Shown in pieces: positions 1 through 7,841 of a stretch of DNA of 64,000 bases (position 1 is the first letter of the stretch; every line of letters begins with the position of its first letter). The position numbers were made by a program, and so were the translations under genes. The notes below the pieces were generated by a model, which saw only the letters and a program-made list of their open reading frames with translations, did not search any database and was not told where the DNA came from. The stretch is from Neolewinella agarilytica (lineage in GTDB: Bacteria; Bacteroidota; Bacteroidia; Chitinophagales; Saprospiraceae): contig NZ_FOFB01000008.1 of the NCBI RefSeq assembly GCF_900110645.1, positions 62,001 to 126,000 of the forward strand, given 5' to 3'.

Positions 1-2
1 TA

Positions 3-812
3 CTCGAAACCATCGAGCCCGACGTCCATCTGATCGGCACCCTGCTGACGCTGAAAAATTTGCTGCCGGACCGGAGCCGGGAAACAGCGCGGGCGGTGGT
101 GAAGCGCGTAGTGGAGCAAATTGAAAAAGAGTTGAAACGGCCGGTGGAGCAAGCCATTAGCGGTCGCCGCCGGCAGCACAATCGCAACCGCCGCCCCCGG
201 CCCCAGGATATTGACTGGGATCAGACCATCCGCCGGAACATGAAACACTACCAGCCGGAGTATAAGACGGTGTTGCCCATCAACTTGCGGGGGCTCTCTC
301 GGTCTAAGGCCGGGCTTAAGCACGTTATTTTGCTCATTGACCAGTCGGGTTCCATGGCCGCCTCGGTGGTCTACGCCGGGGTGATCTCCTGTATTCTGGC
401 CAGTATTCCCAGTTTGAAAACCCAGGTTGTGGCCTTCGATACGAACGTGGTGGACCTGACGGATCAGCTCCCCGATCCACTGGAGTTGCTCTTCGCCCTG
501 CAACTCGGCGGCGGCACGGATATTGGTAAAGCCCTCCGTTACGGAGAGCAGCTTAACACCAACCCGAAGGATACGGTGATGATATTACTGAGCGATCTGT
601 TCGAAGGGGGATCTGTGGCGGGGATGCTGGCTACGGTCCGGCGCTTACAGCAGACAGGGCTGACCTTTTTGCCCATCCTGGCACTAAGCGATGAGGGGGC
701 ACCAGCTTACGACAAAGAAATCGCTGCAGAACTGACGGAGATGGGGGTGACACCCTTTGCGAGTACGCCGGGGGCGTTTGCGGAGGTGTTGTCGAAGGCT
801 TTGTATGGTTAA
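3..812 (+). CDS. VWA domain protein (CoxE-like), 5' truncated
   Basis: The reading frame is open from the first codon of the window, so the start lies upstream; a TTG at base 60 is only an internal codon. The visible 269 residues end in a von Willebrand A domain with the metal-ion site DxSxS (DQSGSMA), the GGGTDIGKAL threonine motif and a later Asp (LLSDLFEGG). The half before it is basic and rich in Arg. This order resembles CoxE/MadC-type VWA proteins, which in known systems work beside a MoxR-type AAA+ ATPase in metal-enzyme maturation; no such partner is visible here. Its stop codon overlaps the convergent next gene by four bases. Family is well supported, function is not. Confidence 0.8.
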   Translation, partial: LETIEPDVHLIGTLLTLKNLLPDRSRETARAVVKRVVEQIEKELKRPVEQAISGRRRQHNRNRRPRPQDIDWDQTIRRNMKHYQPEYKTVLPINLRGLSRSKAGLKHVILLIDQSGSMAASVVYAGVISCILASIPSLKTQVVAFDTNVVDLTDQLPDPLELLFALQLGGGTDIGKALRYGEQLNTNPKDTVMILLSDLFEGGSVAGMLATVRRLQQTGLTFLPILALSDEGAPAYDKEIAAELTEMGVTPFASTPGAFAEVLSKALYG

Positions 813-1321
813 AAACTAGTATCCACCACCCGCAGCCGTCGGTATTTATTCGGCTTGAATTTTCGCTGACCGAAAATCTTGTTAATCAGGAAGCCGGTGC
901 CAACGGAAGTGAGGGTGATCATCAGGTCCCGGCTTTCGTATTTTGTTAGCGGGTTGCCGTCGGTATAATTACCCGCCAGGCTCCAGAATGACCAGCCGAC
1001 GCCAAAGGTCATCAAACTGTAGCCCGCGGCGGCGCCGAAGGTCTTGCCCCGGTTGACCAGCTCGATTTCATCGAGCATCACGAAGCGATCGTTAATCACC
1101 AGCGCCTGGATATCGGGACGCATCTCCCGAATGGGGCCTTCCTGGTAAAAATTATCGCCCTTCAGCCGGAACTTCAGCCATTCGCCCTCATACATCCGGT
1201 CAGATTGAGAAGCCGTCAGTTTCTCGAATAAGAGCACACGTTGGGCACTGGCGTGGTTACTGAGCCAGCCGAACGTAGAAGTGCTAAAGGACAGGATAAG
1301 GAGCAGGGTGATGAGTCTCAT
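809..1321 (-). CDS. Hypothetical exported protein
   Basis: A 170-residue protein with an N-terminal hydrophobic signal peptide (RLITLLLILSFS) and a cleavage-like ASAQ site near residue 27. The middle has a short Gly/Trp-rich hydrophobic stretch (AAAGYSLMTFGVGWSFW) that may sit in or on a membrane, and the C-terminus is basic. I do not recognise the family. It is convergent with the VWA gene, sharing four bases at the stop codons. Coding is supported by the uninterrupted frame and the signal peptide. Confidence 0.7.
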   Translation of the reverse strand: MRLITLLLILSFSTSTFGWLSNHASAQRVLLFEKLTASQSDRMYEGEWLKFRLKGDNFYQEGPIREMRPDIQALVINDRFVMLDEIELVNRGKTFGAAAGYSLMTFGVGWSFWSLAGNYTDGNPLTKYESRDLMITLTSVGTGFLINKIFGQRKFKPNKYRRLRVVDTSF

Positions 1322-1456
1322 AACGGAAAGATAGGTTTACCAATTAAATAGTTGGTAGTATCAGACTTTACCTCACTATCAATGTAATTACCGGCTAGGC
1401 GAACACCTGCCAGTACTGACCGTTCGAGACTGTACCTCTTTAACTTATTTCATTCA

Positions 1457-2806
1457 TTGATGAAACATACTTACCGCCGTCTATCCATTGCTTACCGCCG
1501 GTTTCAAATTAGCAGTTCTCCCCAGCTAAACCTCGTGTGGGGCTTCTTCCTCTATTCGCTGGTCGGTTGGCTTTTGCTGTCGCTTCCCATTTTCCATAAG
1601 ACGGACATTTCTGTTTTGGATAATCTTTTTACGGCCACCTCTGCCGTTTCAACCACGGGGCTAGTTACGGCGGGAATGTCGGAGTACAATCTGGCCGGGC
1701 AAATAATCGTCGCGGGGCTGATTCAGCTCGGAGGCATCGGCTACATGACACTTACCACTTATTTTTTACTCTTCACTACCCGGCGTATGACCTCGTGGCA
1801 TCAAAAAATAATCGGTGCAGAGTTCACCATGCCCAGCTCCATTAAAATCGGAGACTTCATTAAAAGTGCCATTGTATTTACGCTCATAATGGAAACTTTG
1901 GGGAGCATCTGTTTTTACATTGCCTTTATCCAGTCGGGTATGGCCGGAGGCCAGGCAGTATGGTATAGCATCTTTCACAGCATTTCCGCATTCTGTACGG
2001 CTGGTTTCGGGCTGTTTGGGGATAGCTTTGAAAGCTATCAGGATGATGTATTTATGAATACGATCATTGCCGTGTTGGCCATTGCCGGATCGCTGGGTTT
2101 CATCGTGATTACGGATGTCTGGTACCGGCTCACGGGCCGGTCGAAGCGTATTTCCTTCACAACTAAAATCGTTGTTTACGGCTTCGCTCTTTTGCTCAGT
2201 TTGGGTACTCTGCTGATTTACCTAACCGAGCCCCTGATTCAGGAGACGAACAGCCCGGTGATGACTTCCTTTTTTCAGTCGATGACGGCTATGACCACCG
2301 TAGGTTTCAATACTATTCCCACGGCTTCGCTCACCCTGCCGATGCTGCTTTTCGTCACCTTCCTGATGTACATTGGTGCTTCTCCTTCCGGCACCGCCGG
2401 CGGAATGAAGATTACTACTCTGACGGCCATTCTTGCTATCATCAAAAGCCGCCTGACGGGAAATAAAAAGATTACCTTTTTTAAACGGCGGATCCCTTTT
2501 GAGCGCCTTTACGTGGCTACGTCTACGTTTATCCTTTATACTTCTCTCATCTTCCTGTTCACTTTCTTATTGTCTTTTTCAGAAGAGGCATCATTTGACC
2601 GTCTGCTGTTTGAAGTCGCCTCCGCTCTTGGTACGGTTGGCCTCAGTGCCGGCCTTACCAGTGAGCTTAGTACCATTGGGAAGCTCCTCTTTGTTCTTAT
2701 CATGTTCATTGGCCGGGTAGGGGTACTTACCTTCGGCTTTGCACTGCTGGAACGTAAAACTGACGGGCTGGAAGAAGTGTATTCTGAAGGGGATATCGCC
2801 GTGTAA
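1457..2806 (+). CDS. TrkH/KtrB-family potassium uptake protein
   Basis: A 449-residue integral membrane protein made of four repeated membrane-pore-membrane units. The pore segments can be read as ATSAVSTTGLVTA, ISAFCTAGFGLF, MTAMTTVGFNTI and ASALGTVGLSAG; the single Gly in each is the K+-selectivity Gly of the Trk/Ktr/HKT superfamily. The length fits KtrB (about 450) better than TrkH (about 480). The cytosolic RCK subunit (TrkA/KtrA) that normally gates it is not adjacent, so it must be encoded elsewhere or be absent. The coding stretch ends just before the dipeptidase gene, with which it may be co-transcribed. Confidence 0.9.
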   Translation: MMKHTYRRLSIAYRRFQISSSPQLNLVWGFFLYSLVGWLLLSLPIFHKTDISVLDNLFTATSAVSTTGLVTAGMSEYNLAGQIIVAGLIQLGGIGYMTLTTYFLLFTTRRMTSWHQKIIGAEFTMPSSIKIGDFIKSAIVFTLIMETLGSICFYIAFIQSGMAGGQAVWYSIFHSISAFCTAGFGLFGDSFESYQDDVFMNTIIAVLAIAGSLGFIVITDVWYRLTGRSKRISFTTKIVVYGFALLLSLGTLLIYLTEPLIQETNSPVMTSFFQSMTAMTTVGFNTIPTASLTLPMLLFVTFLMYIGASPSGTAGGMKITTLTAILAIIKSRLTGNKKITFFKRRIPFERLYVATSTFILYTSLIFLFTFLLSFSEEASFDRLLFEVASALGTVGLSAGLTSELSTIGKLLFVLIMFIGRVGVLTFGFALLERKTDGLEEVYSEGDIAV

Positions 2807-2868
2807 GCCCAATGGCGCTGCTTGGATTTTCACTACCTTGTGTAGGTCTAATCAACCACACTACCCAA

Positions 2869-4128
2869 ATGAAAACCATTCACTTTCCCCTCCTTGCTCT
2901 CCTCGGGTTCTTCCTCTGCACCTGCGGCCGCGCCCCGGAAAACACCTCTGAGACCGCCACGGAAATGACTGACGAGGAACTCCGCGACCACGCCGACGAC
3001 CTGGCGCAGGAATACCTCATCACCGACGGCCACGTTGACCTGCCCTACCGCCTGAAGGTCAAAAACTTCAAACTCGACAAAGAGTACCTCGGGATTCCCA
3101 TCGAAACGGACGCCGGTGACTTCGACTACGTTCGGGCCGTAGAAGGAGGCCTCGATGCGCCCTTCATGTCCATCTACATCCCCAGCGGACTGCAAAAAGA
3201 GCCCGGCGAAAGCCCCGCCCTGGCCGACAGCCTGATAAATATGGTCAAAGGAATTGCCGACGCACACCCCGACAAGTTCCGGGTTACCACCAGCACCGAG
3301 CAACTGCTGCAAAACTTCGAAGATGGCGTCATGAGCCTGCCCATGGGTATGGAAAACGGTAGCCCGATTGAAGACAAAATTGAGCGCGTGCAGGAGTACT
3401 ACGACAAGGGCATCCGCTACATCACCCTGACCCACGCCAAGGATAATCTGATCTGCGACAGCAGCTACGACACGACCGCCACTCACGGTGGCCTGAGTGA
3501 TTTCGGCCGCGACGTCGTCAAGGAAATGAACCGTGTCGGTATCATGGTTGACATCAGCCACGTAAGTGACAAAACCTTCTGGCAGGTAGTAGAGATGACC
3601 GACGTGCCCATGATCGCCAGTCACTCCAGCGTCCGCTACTTCACCCCTGACTTCGAGCGAAACATGGACGACGACATGATCAAGCGTCTCGGAGAAGAAG
3701 GCGGTGTGATTCAGATCAACTTCGGCTCCACTTTCCTCGACGGAGCATTACGCAGCCGGCAAGACAGTCTGCGCGGCGTGTTTATGGAACGCCTGGCGGC
3801 TAAAAACATGAAATACGGCGACGAGGGTACCGACGAAATGCAGGAAGCCTTCCGGGAAGAGTTCCCCACCCTCTATTCTGATGTCAACATGGTTGCTGAT
3901 CACATTGATCGCGTTGTAGAGCTGGCGGGCGTAGACCACGTAGGTTTTGGCTCCGACTTCGACGGCGTCGGCGACTCCCTGCCCACGGGCCTGAAGGACG
4001 TAGCCGATTACCCCAACCTCATCTACACTCTCCTCAAACGCGGTTACTCCGACGAAGACATCCAAAAAATGTGCTCCGGCAATGTGATCCGGGTCTGGAA
4101 GGCGGTGGAAGCTGCTGCGGCGAAGTAG
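2869..4128 (+). CDS. Membrane dipeptidase (peptidase M19), lipoprotein
   Basis: A 419-residue zinc dipeptidase of the renal dipeptidase family, predicted to cleave dipeptides in the periplasm or at the outer membrane. Metal-binding features are readable in order: DGHVDLPY (His/Asp), an acidic MGMENGSPI (bridging Glu), DISHVSD and ASHSSVR (His) and GFGSDFDGV (Asp). I chose the second in-frame ATG because it gives a clean lipoprotein signal (LLGFFLCTCG); the upstream start adds 19 residues that spoil it. The lipobox region is encoded by one copy of the dispersed GC-rich repeat described under findings. TACCTTGTG upstream is a weak promoter-like box. Confidence 0.9.
   Translation: MKTIHFPLLALLGFFLCTCGRAPENTSETATEMTDEELRDHADDLAQEYLITDGHVDLPYRLKVKNFKLDKEYLGIPIETDAGDFDYVRAVEGGLDAPFMSIYIPSGLQKEPGESPALADSLINMVKGIADAHPDKFRVTTSTEQLLQNFEDGVMSLPMGMENGSPIEDKIERVQEYYDKGIRYITLTHAKDNLICDSSYDTTATHGGLSDFGRDVVKEMNRVGIMVDISHVSDKTFWQVVEMTDVPMIASHSSVRYFTPDFERNMDDDMIKRLGEEGGVIQINFGSTFLDGALRSRQDSLRGVFMERLAAKNMKYGDEGTDEMQEAFREEFPTLYSDVNMVADHIDRVVELAGVDHVGFGSDFDGVGDSLPTGLKDVADYPNLIYTLLKRGYSDEDIQKMCSGNVIRVWKAVEAAAAK
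2914..2936 (-). repeat. Dispersed GC-rich element, copy in dipeptidase signal peptide
   Basis: Reverse complement reads GGGGCGCGGCCGCAGGTGCA, matching the family consensus GGGCGCGGCCGCAGGTGCA. It encodes the lipobox end of the dipeptidase (CTCGRAP), so the repeat may supply the cysteine that is lipidated. Confidence 0.7.
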
Positions 4129-4133
4129 GCGGT

Positions 4134-4194
4134 AGTGTTGTAGACGGTAGTGCTGTAGATATTTACCGACAACCGTTCTACCGTCTACAACACT
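4134..4194. repeat. Long perfect inverted repeat downstream of dipeptidase
   Basis: The 17-base arms AGTGTTGTAGACGGTAG and its exact complement face each other across a 27-base loop. The surrounding sequence repeats related oligomers (GTAGACGGTAG, CTACATTAC). There is no run of T after either arm, so it is not a typical intrinsic terminator, although it could stabilise the 3' ends of the two convergent transcripts. Confidence 0.7.
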
Positions 4195-4243
4195 GTCACA
4201 CATTGCCCCCTATTGCTTGCGGCAGCCACTACATTACTACCCC

Positions 4244-4663
4244 CTACATTACAATAATCCCCCGCTCCAGCAAGGACCCCCGTTCGGTCACCCGGGCATC
4301 GTCGTTGATGCCCATGATTTTCAGCGTGCCGTAGGCGATGCGCGACAGTGGTTTGATCAGGCCGGATTCCAGTAGTTCAAAATGATCCGCCCAGCGGTCC
4401 TGACGGGGATGATAAAGGCGGGTGAACTCGTCCCATTCGCCGGAATAGGCCACGATGCTGGCGCCTTTACTGATATTGCAGGGGCGGCAGGCCAGGGCCA
4501 GATTAGGGTAAGAAGTTGCTCCGCCCTGCTTTTCACTGATGATGTGATCGATGTGGAAGCTGGCAAAAGCGACGGCTTCTGGCACCAGGCAATACTCGCA
4601 GCATTCGCCGGCGGCGGCGCGGATTTGCCTTCTTAAAATCTGAGGTATGTAGGTCTTACTCAC
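4244..4663 (-). CDS. HNH endonuclease
   Basis: A 139-residue HNH nuclease. The zinc-finger type core can be read as CCEYC, then FHIDHIISEKQGG with the HxDH catalytic motif, then the Asn of NLALACRPCN and its CxxC. There is no added domain. The start codon overlaps the stop of the small upstream gene by four bases, so the two are translationally coupled. The same small-protein/HNH pairing is known to me from many cyanobacterial and some Bacteroidota genomes, where its role is undefined; homing, anti-phage defence or a selfish module are all possible. Confidence 0.88.
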   Translation of the reverse strand: MSKTYIPQILRRQIRAAAGECCEYCLVPEAVAFASFHIDHIISEKQGGATSYPNLALACRPCNISKGASIVAYSGEWDEFTRLYHPRQDRWADHFELLESGLIKPLSRIAYGTLKIMGINDDARVTERGSLLERGIIVM

Positions 4664-4905
4664 GCGCCCTTCAAACGGCTGAACGCATTGGTTTTGGCCA
4701 TCCGGACCATGTGCTCGGCGATAAGGTAATGCTCAAGCTCCAACCTTTCGGAAATGGTGAGCGTGCCGGCGGCGTTTTTGGCGGCTAATTCATCGAGACG
4801 AGACTCCTCTTCTTCTGTCGTACGCAAAGACATCACCTGCTCGGGAGAGGGGAAATCCGAGATCACATTGACGACGCGTTCGAGTAATTTACTGGTGGCT
4901 ACCAA
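4660..4905 (-). CDS. Small acidic helical partner of the HNH nuclease
   Basis: An 81-residue protein, mostly helical and acidic, of the type LDELxxKNxxGTLTxxERxELEHYLxxEHxV. This pattern (here LDELAAKNAAGTLTISERLE) recurs in small proteins encoded directly before HNH nucleases in other bacteria. It has no signal peptide or metal site. The four-base overlap with the nuclease start suggests that equal amounts of both are made, as expected for an antidote, a specificity factor or a DNA-binding helper. Which of these applies cannot be told from sequence. Confidence 0.75.
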   Translation of the reverse strand: MVATSKLLERVVNVISDFPSPEQVMSLRTTEEEESRLDELAAKNAAGTLTISERLELEHYLIAEHMVRMAKTNAFSRLKGA

Positions 4906-4996
4906 GGTAAGAGGACGTTAGTTGATACTAAATTAACGCTTTTTCGGGGGGAAATAGTTCTTTCGGGGCAAGATTTTCCTGTTTGGGGTGCTTTCA

Positions 4997-5022
4997 GGGG
5001 CGCTCACCGCAGGTGCAAGGGG
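4997..5022 (+). repeat. Dispersed GC-rich element, intergenic copy
   Basis: GGGGCGCTCACCGCAGGTGC followed by AAGGGG matches the dispersed family with changes only in the central CGnC part. It lies upstream of the propeller-like lipoprotein gene. Confidence 0.65.
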
Positions 5023-5070
5023 AGGTTGAAGGGCAGGAGGCAGGTCGGTCCGGACACTCGCAGCGAGTCC

Positions 5071-5078
5071 TACCTTTG
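5071..5078 (+). promoter_or_regulatory. TAnnTTTG promoter box, start codon 5 nt downstream
   Basis: TACCTTTG is a perfect match to the Bacteroidota -7 box TAnnTTTG. Only five bases separate it from the ATG of the next gene, so transcription would begin at or very near the start codon. The same box-to-ATG spacing is seen before tgt and scpA. Confidence 0.6.
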
Positions 5079-5083
5079 CGCTC

Positions 5084-5947
5084 ATGATCCATCGCCTCGC
5101 CTCCATCGCGCTGTTCTTTTCCCTGCTTTCCTGTGCCAGCTATCCGCCCAAAACCATCCGCCTGACGCCGGACCTGGCCGAGGCCTCGGGCCTGGCCATT
5201 CGCGGAGACCGCTTCGTTTGGCACAACGACAGCGGAGACGGCCCCTACCTGTACACGTCGGACGAAACCGGCACCATCATCCGGCGGGACACCCTCTCCG
5301 CCCCCGCCTTCGACTACGAAGACCTGACGGTGGACGGTGCCGGAAACTACTACCTCGGCGACTTTGGCAACAACGCCGGCCGGCAAAAAGAACACCAGAT
5401 CTACCGTTTTGACCCCACCACGGGCAAAACGGCCACCATCCGTTTCACCTATCCGGGGCAGGACGGTGGCGGCCTCAACCGCCCCGGCAACTACAACTGC
5501 GAAGCGATGGCCTTTCAGGGGGGCTACCTTCACCTGTTCACCAAAGACCAGCTCTTCGGCCGGGGCCGCTTCTATACTTACCACTACCGGCTGCCGGCGC
5601 AGCCCGGCAGCTACGAGGCGGAGCTCATCGACAGTCTTTACCTCCCCCGCCGCGTTGTTACCGCAGCGGCGCTGGACACTGCCCGCGGTCAGCTCGTGCT
5701 CACTGCCTACAACTTCAAAATGCTGGGCGGCTTCTGGCCCAGCGGCGCAGCCTCCCTCCTTACCCTCAGCGATTATCCCGAGGGGAAGTTCTTCCGTGGC
5801 CAGCTGCACCGCCGCAACCTCGCCTGGTTCTGGCCCACCCAGTTTGAAGCCGTTGACTTCTACGATGAGCGCTGGCTCTACGTCGCCAGCGAAGCGACGA
5901 AGCTCCGAAAGCACGGGGTGGCGAAGCGGAAGAGGCGACGGCGGTAG
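5084..5947 (+). CDS. Lipoprotein with beta-propeller-like repeats
   Basis: A 287-residue protein with a short lipoprotein signal (ALFFSLLSC, Cys 17). The body contains repeated strand-turn elements typical of a propeller: VWHNDSGDGPYLYTSD, YYLGDFGNNAG, QIYRFDPTTGK, GNYNCEAMAF. This pattern resembles the SdiA-regulated/esterase-like phytase class of secreted propellers, in which the SGLA and HNDSGDGP motifs occur, but I cannot assign an enzyme activity. The C-terminus is unusually basic (KRKRRRR). The start is fixed by the lipobox and by the promoter box just upstream. Confidence 0.75.
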   Translation: MIHRLASIALFFSLLSCASYPPKTIRLTPDLAEASGLAIRGDRFVWHNDSGDGPYLYTSDETGTIIRRDTLSAPAFDYEDLTVDGAGNYYLGDFGNNAGRQKEHQIYRFDPTTGKTATIRFTYPGQDGGGLNRPGNYNCEAMAFQGGYLHLFTKDQLFGRGRFYTYHYRLPAQPGSYEAELIDSLYLPRRVVTAAALDTARGQLVLTAYNFKMLGGFWPSGAASLLTLSDYPEGKFFRGQLHRRNLAWFWPTQFEAVDFYDERWLYVASEATKLRKHGVAKRKRRRR

Positions 5948-5969
5948 GCAACCGGTGGACTATCCCTTC

Positions 5970-6614
5970 CTACCGCTCATACTCCCTGATCTGCTCCAGT
6001 ATTTCGGCCGACTTAATGATCGGCTCCCAGTCCCGCCCCGACAGAAAGAAATCCCGGACCCGGGAGTCTTCGTTTGTATAATTCAAGCGCCGATAGAGCC
6101 AGTAGGCCAGGTAGCTCAGCAGGGCAAAGACCAGCAAGTTAACACCTCCGTAGAGGAAGGGGCTCTCCCTGAGCGCCTCCGCGCTCACCCAGCATACGGA
6201 CCAGAAGGGCAGCTGAAAAACCGCCAGATTTAAGCCCTGAAAACTCGATATCCGCAGTTTTGATAACTGCTCCTGGGTAGACAGCACTTCCTCATTGTTC
6301 TTTACCTGACCAATCAGGTACAACTGGTAAAAATGAATCCCCAGCAAAACGGCCATGATCCAGGCAATTATGCCAAAACCAAAGGCAACAAAGTATGCCT
6401 CCGCCAGCCACGCTATGATGGTGATGGCGATCAAAATTATTGTGTAGGGCAGGCCAATGGCCACTGTCGTCCACTTCGGCAAATAAAGCCGGCTGATCTG
6501 CTGGTTAAGCTTTTGCTTCGTCAGCATCATTGCTACCTCTTTATTGAGGCTCAGCATGCTGTCCATCTTTTGGTCGTAGGACTTCCAGATGCTTCGTAGT
6601 TCATCGTTTTCCAT
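5970..6614 (-). CDS. Four-helix membrane protein paired with ECF sigma factor
   Basis: A 214-residue protein with four predicted membrane segments: two after about residue 45 (IGLPYTIILIAITIIAWL, FGFGIIAWIMAVLLGIHF) and two later (LAVFQLPFWSVCW, LLVFALLSYLAYWL). The N-terminus (MENDELRSIWKSYDQKMD) and C-terminus are cytosolic-looking and charged. The longer open frame starts within the sigma gene and is rejected; this ATG lies four bases after the sigma factor stop. The context suggests a membrane partner, perhaps an anti-sigma factor, but no known anti-sigma motif is seen. Confidence 0.75.
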   Translation of the reverse strand: MENDELRSIWKSYDQKMDSMLSLNKEVAMMLTKQKLNQQISRLYLPKWTTVAIGLPYTIILIAITIIAWLAEAYFVAFGFGIIAWIMAVLLGIHFYQLYLIGQVKNNEEVLSTQEQLSKLRISSFQGLNLAVFQLPFWSVCWVSAEALRESPFLYGGVNLLVFALLSYLAYWLYRRLNYTNEDSRVRDFFLSGRDWEPIIKSAEILEQIREYER

Positions 6615-6618
6615 CTTC

Positions 6619-7119
6619 CTAGTTTTTATGTTGGTCAAATTTGAGTCGCAGCTTCTTTTTGATCCTAGATATCCGGGTGGTGACGTTTGTTTGGCTCGTT
6701 TCGATGATCTCGGCAATCTCCTTACTCTTCAGCCCTTCCAGATGCAGTAGGATCAGCGCCCGGTCTATCTCCCGCAGCTCCCGGACAAACTTTCTGAGCA
6801 GGACGAAATCGTTGTCCGCCGAAAACTCCTCCGGTGCATCGGGCACATCGATTATTGCGGAAAGCCCCACGGTTTTATCCTTCCGGGTCTTGTTTTTTCG
6901 GTAGAAAGAAATGGAGGTATTCAGCGCCACCCGGTATATCCAGGTCGACCATTTATAGTTGTCGTTGAAACGGTCCAGGCTCAGCCATACCTGCAGGATG
7001 ATCTCCTGCATCAGGTCCTCCCGGTCAGCGGCATCGTAACAGTAGGTATTGGCTACTTTGTAGATGATGCCTTTGTGGCACTCCAAAACGGATAAGAATA
7101 TGGTCTCCTTTTCGTGCAA
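6619..7119 (-). CDS. ECF-type RNA polymerase sigma factor
   Basis: A 166-residue sigma-70 family protein of the extracytoplasmic-function class. Region 2 is readable as the AADREDLMQEIILQVW and WSTWIYRVALN segments, and region 4 as LEGLKSKEIAEIIETSQTNV followed by a basic helix. There is no region 1 or 3, as expected for ECF factors. It is first in a two-gene unit with the membrane protein that follows after four bases, a common Bacteroidota arrangement. Target promoters cannot be inferred. Confidence 0.9.
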   Translation of the reverse strand: MHEKETIFLSVLECHKGIIYKVANTYCYDAADREDLMQEIILQVWLSLDRFNDNYKWSTWIYRVALNTSISFYRKNKTRKDKTVGLSAIIDVPDAPEEFSADNDFVLLRKFVRELREIDRALILLHLEGLKSKEIAEIIETSQTNVTTRISRIKKKLRLKFDQHKN

Positions 7120-7192
7120 GTGGCTGCTTGTTTATAGTATTATTCGCGGAAGCAACGTTTTTGTCACAGGGGGGAAGGAGGCCTCGGATAAC

Positions 7193-7240
7193 GCGGACGC
7201 TCGAAGGTCCCGCAATACTGCGGGACGCTTCGAGGTCCGC
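7193..7240. repeat. Strong hairpin, 21 paired bases, upstream of ECF sigma gene
   Basis: Three nested perfect arms GCGGAC/GTCCGC, CTCGAAG/CTTCGAG and GTCCCGCA/TGCGGGAC, interrupted by one or no unpaired base on each side, close on a four-base ATAC loop. No T run follows. It lies at the boundary between the sigma gene and the A+T-richer islet, so it may be a repeat element rather than a terminator. Confidence 0.65.
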
Positions 7241-7295
7241 TTAGCCTGGCTCAAGGGACCTGCGAGGTGCTATGTTTTTTGCCTCTTTTCCTGTT

Positions 7296-7727
7296 TCAAA
7301 TATCCTGAATTTCATCACTCACAAGAATGTCAACTACGCGATCACCTTTATGAAAATACTTGCCTACATCCCTATCTAATTTATAAACAAGTCTGTTTTT
7401 GATGCCCAGACTTCTTATGGCCATTTCTACTCGCCGTACATCTGATCGATCATTAAAGTCTTCCGTAAAAATACAGATCACTCTTGTTGAATTGTCCCCG
7501 GAATTTGGGTTGGCTTTAGATGTGGAAACCTTGGAGCTTGGTCCTAATACACCTTCTGCCGTAGCAGTTTTAATCAGTTTCCAGTACCGATCGACTTCGT
7601 CGATACTACCAAAGAGTAACCATTTTCCACTGTTTCTCTCTTCTTTTAGTTTGCTGAATCGGTACTGTTCATAAATGGAAACTAACCAGTAGCGGTCAGT
7701 TATTTTTGAAGGAATGCGTTTGTCCAT
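7296..7727 (-). CDS. DUF1917/Bles03-like protein
   Basis: A 143-residue cytosolic protein that resembles the DUF1917 (Bles03/C11orf68-like) family. The tell-tale stretches are GKWLLFGSIDEVDRYWKLIK, TAEGVLGPSSKVSTSK and VICIFTEDFNDRSDVRRVE. The family is also labelled 'putative phosphothreonine lyase domain', but a biochemical role is not established. It lies in an A+T-richer patch with the DTW gene and an IS fragment, so lateral acquisition is likely. The assignment rests on remembered family patterns, not on a search. Confidence 0.6.
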   Translation of the reverse strand: MDKRIPSKITDRYWLVSIYEQYRFSKLKEERNSGKWLLFGSIDEVDRYWKLIKTATAEGVLGPSSKVSTSKANPNSGDNSTRVICIFTEDFNDRSDVRRVEMAIRSLGIKNRLVYKLDRDVGKYFHKGDRVVDILVSDEIQDI

Positions 7728-7841
7728 TGTCCCTGCTTTTTAGCACGATTCTGGGTGAGGGGGAGAAATTCTAGTTCTGAGCTATCCATTGGTTTGCCCG
7801 AATAACCGTAAGGAGATGCACTCAAAAGCAATTGTACTTTC

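Noticed and set aside
2848-3624. Long minus-strand frame inside the dipeptidase gene
   Set aside because: Antisense to a gene with clear catalytic motifs; composition (Val/Gly/Ala rich) is that of a GC-rich shadow frame.
4994-5914. 306-codon minus-strand frame opposite the propeller lipoprotein
   Set aside because: The plus strand has a lipobox, a promoter box and propeller-like motifs, while this frame shows only repeated Val/Ala/Glu and no domain.
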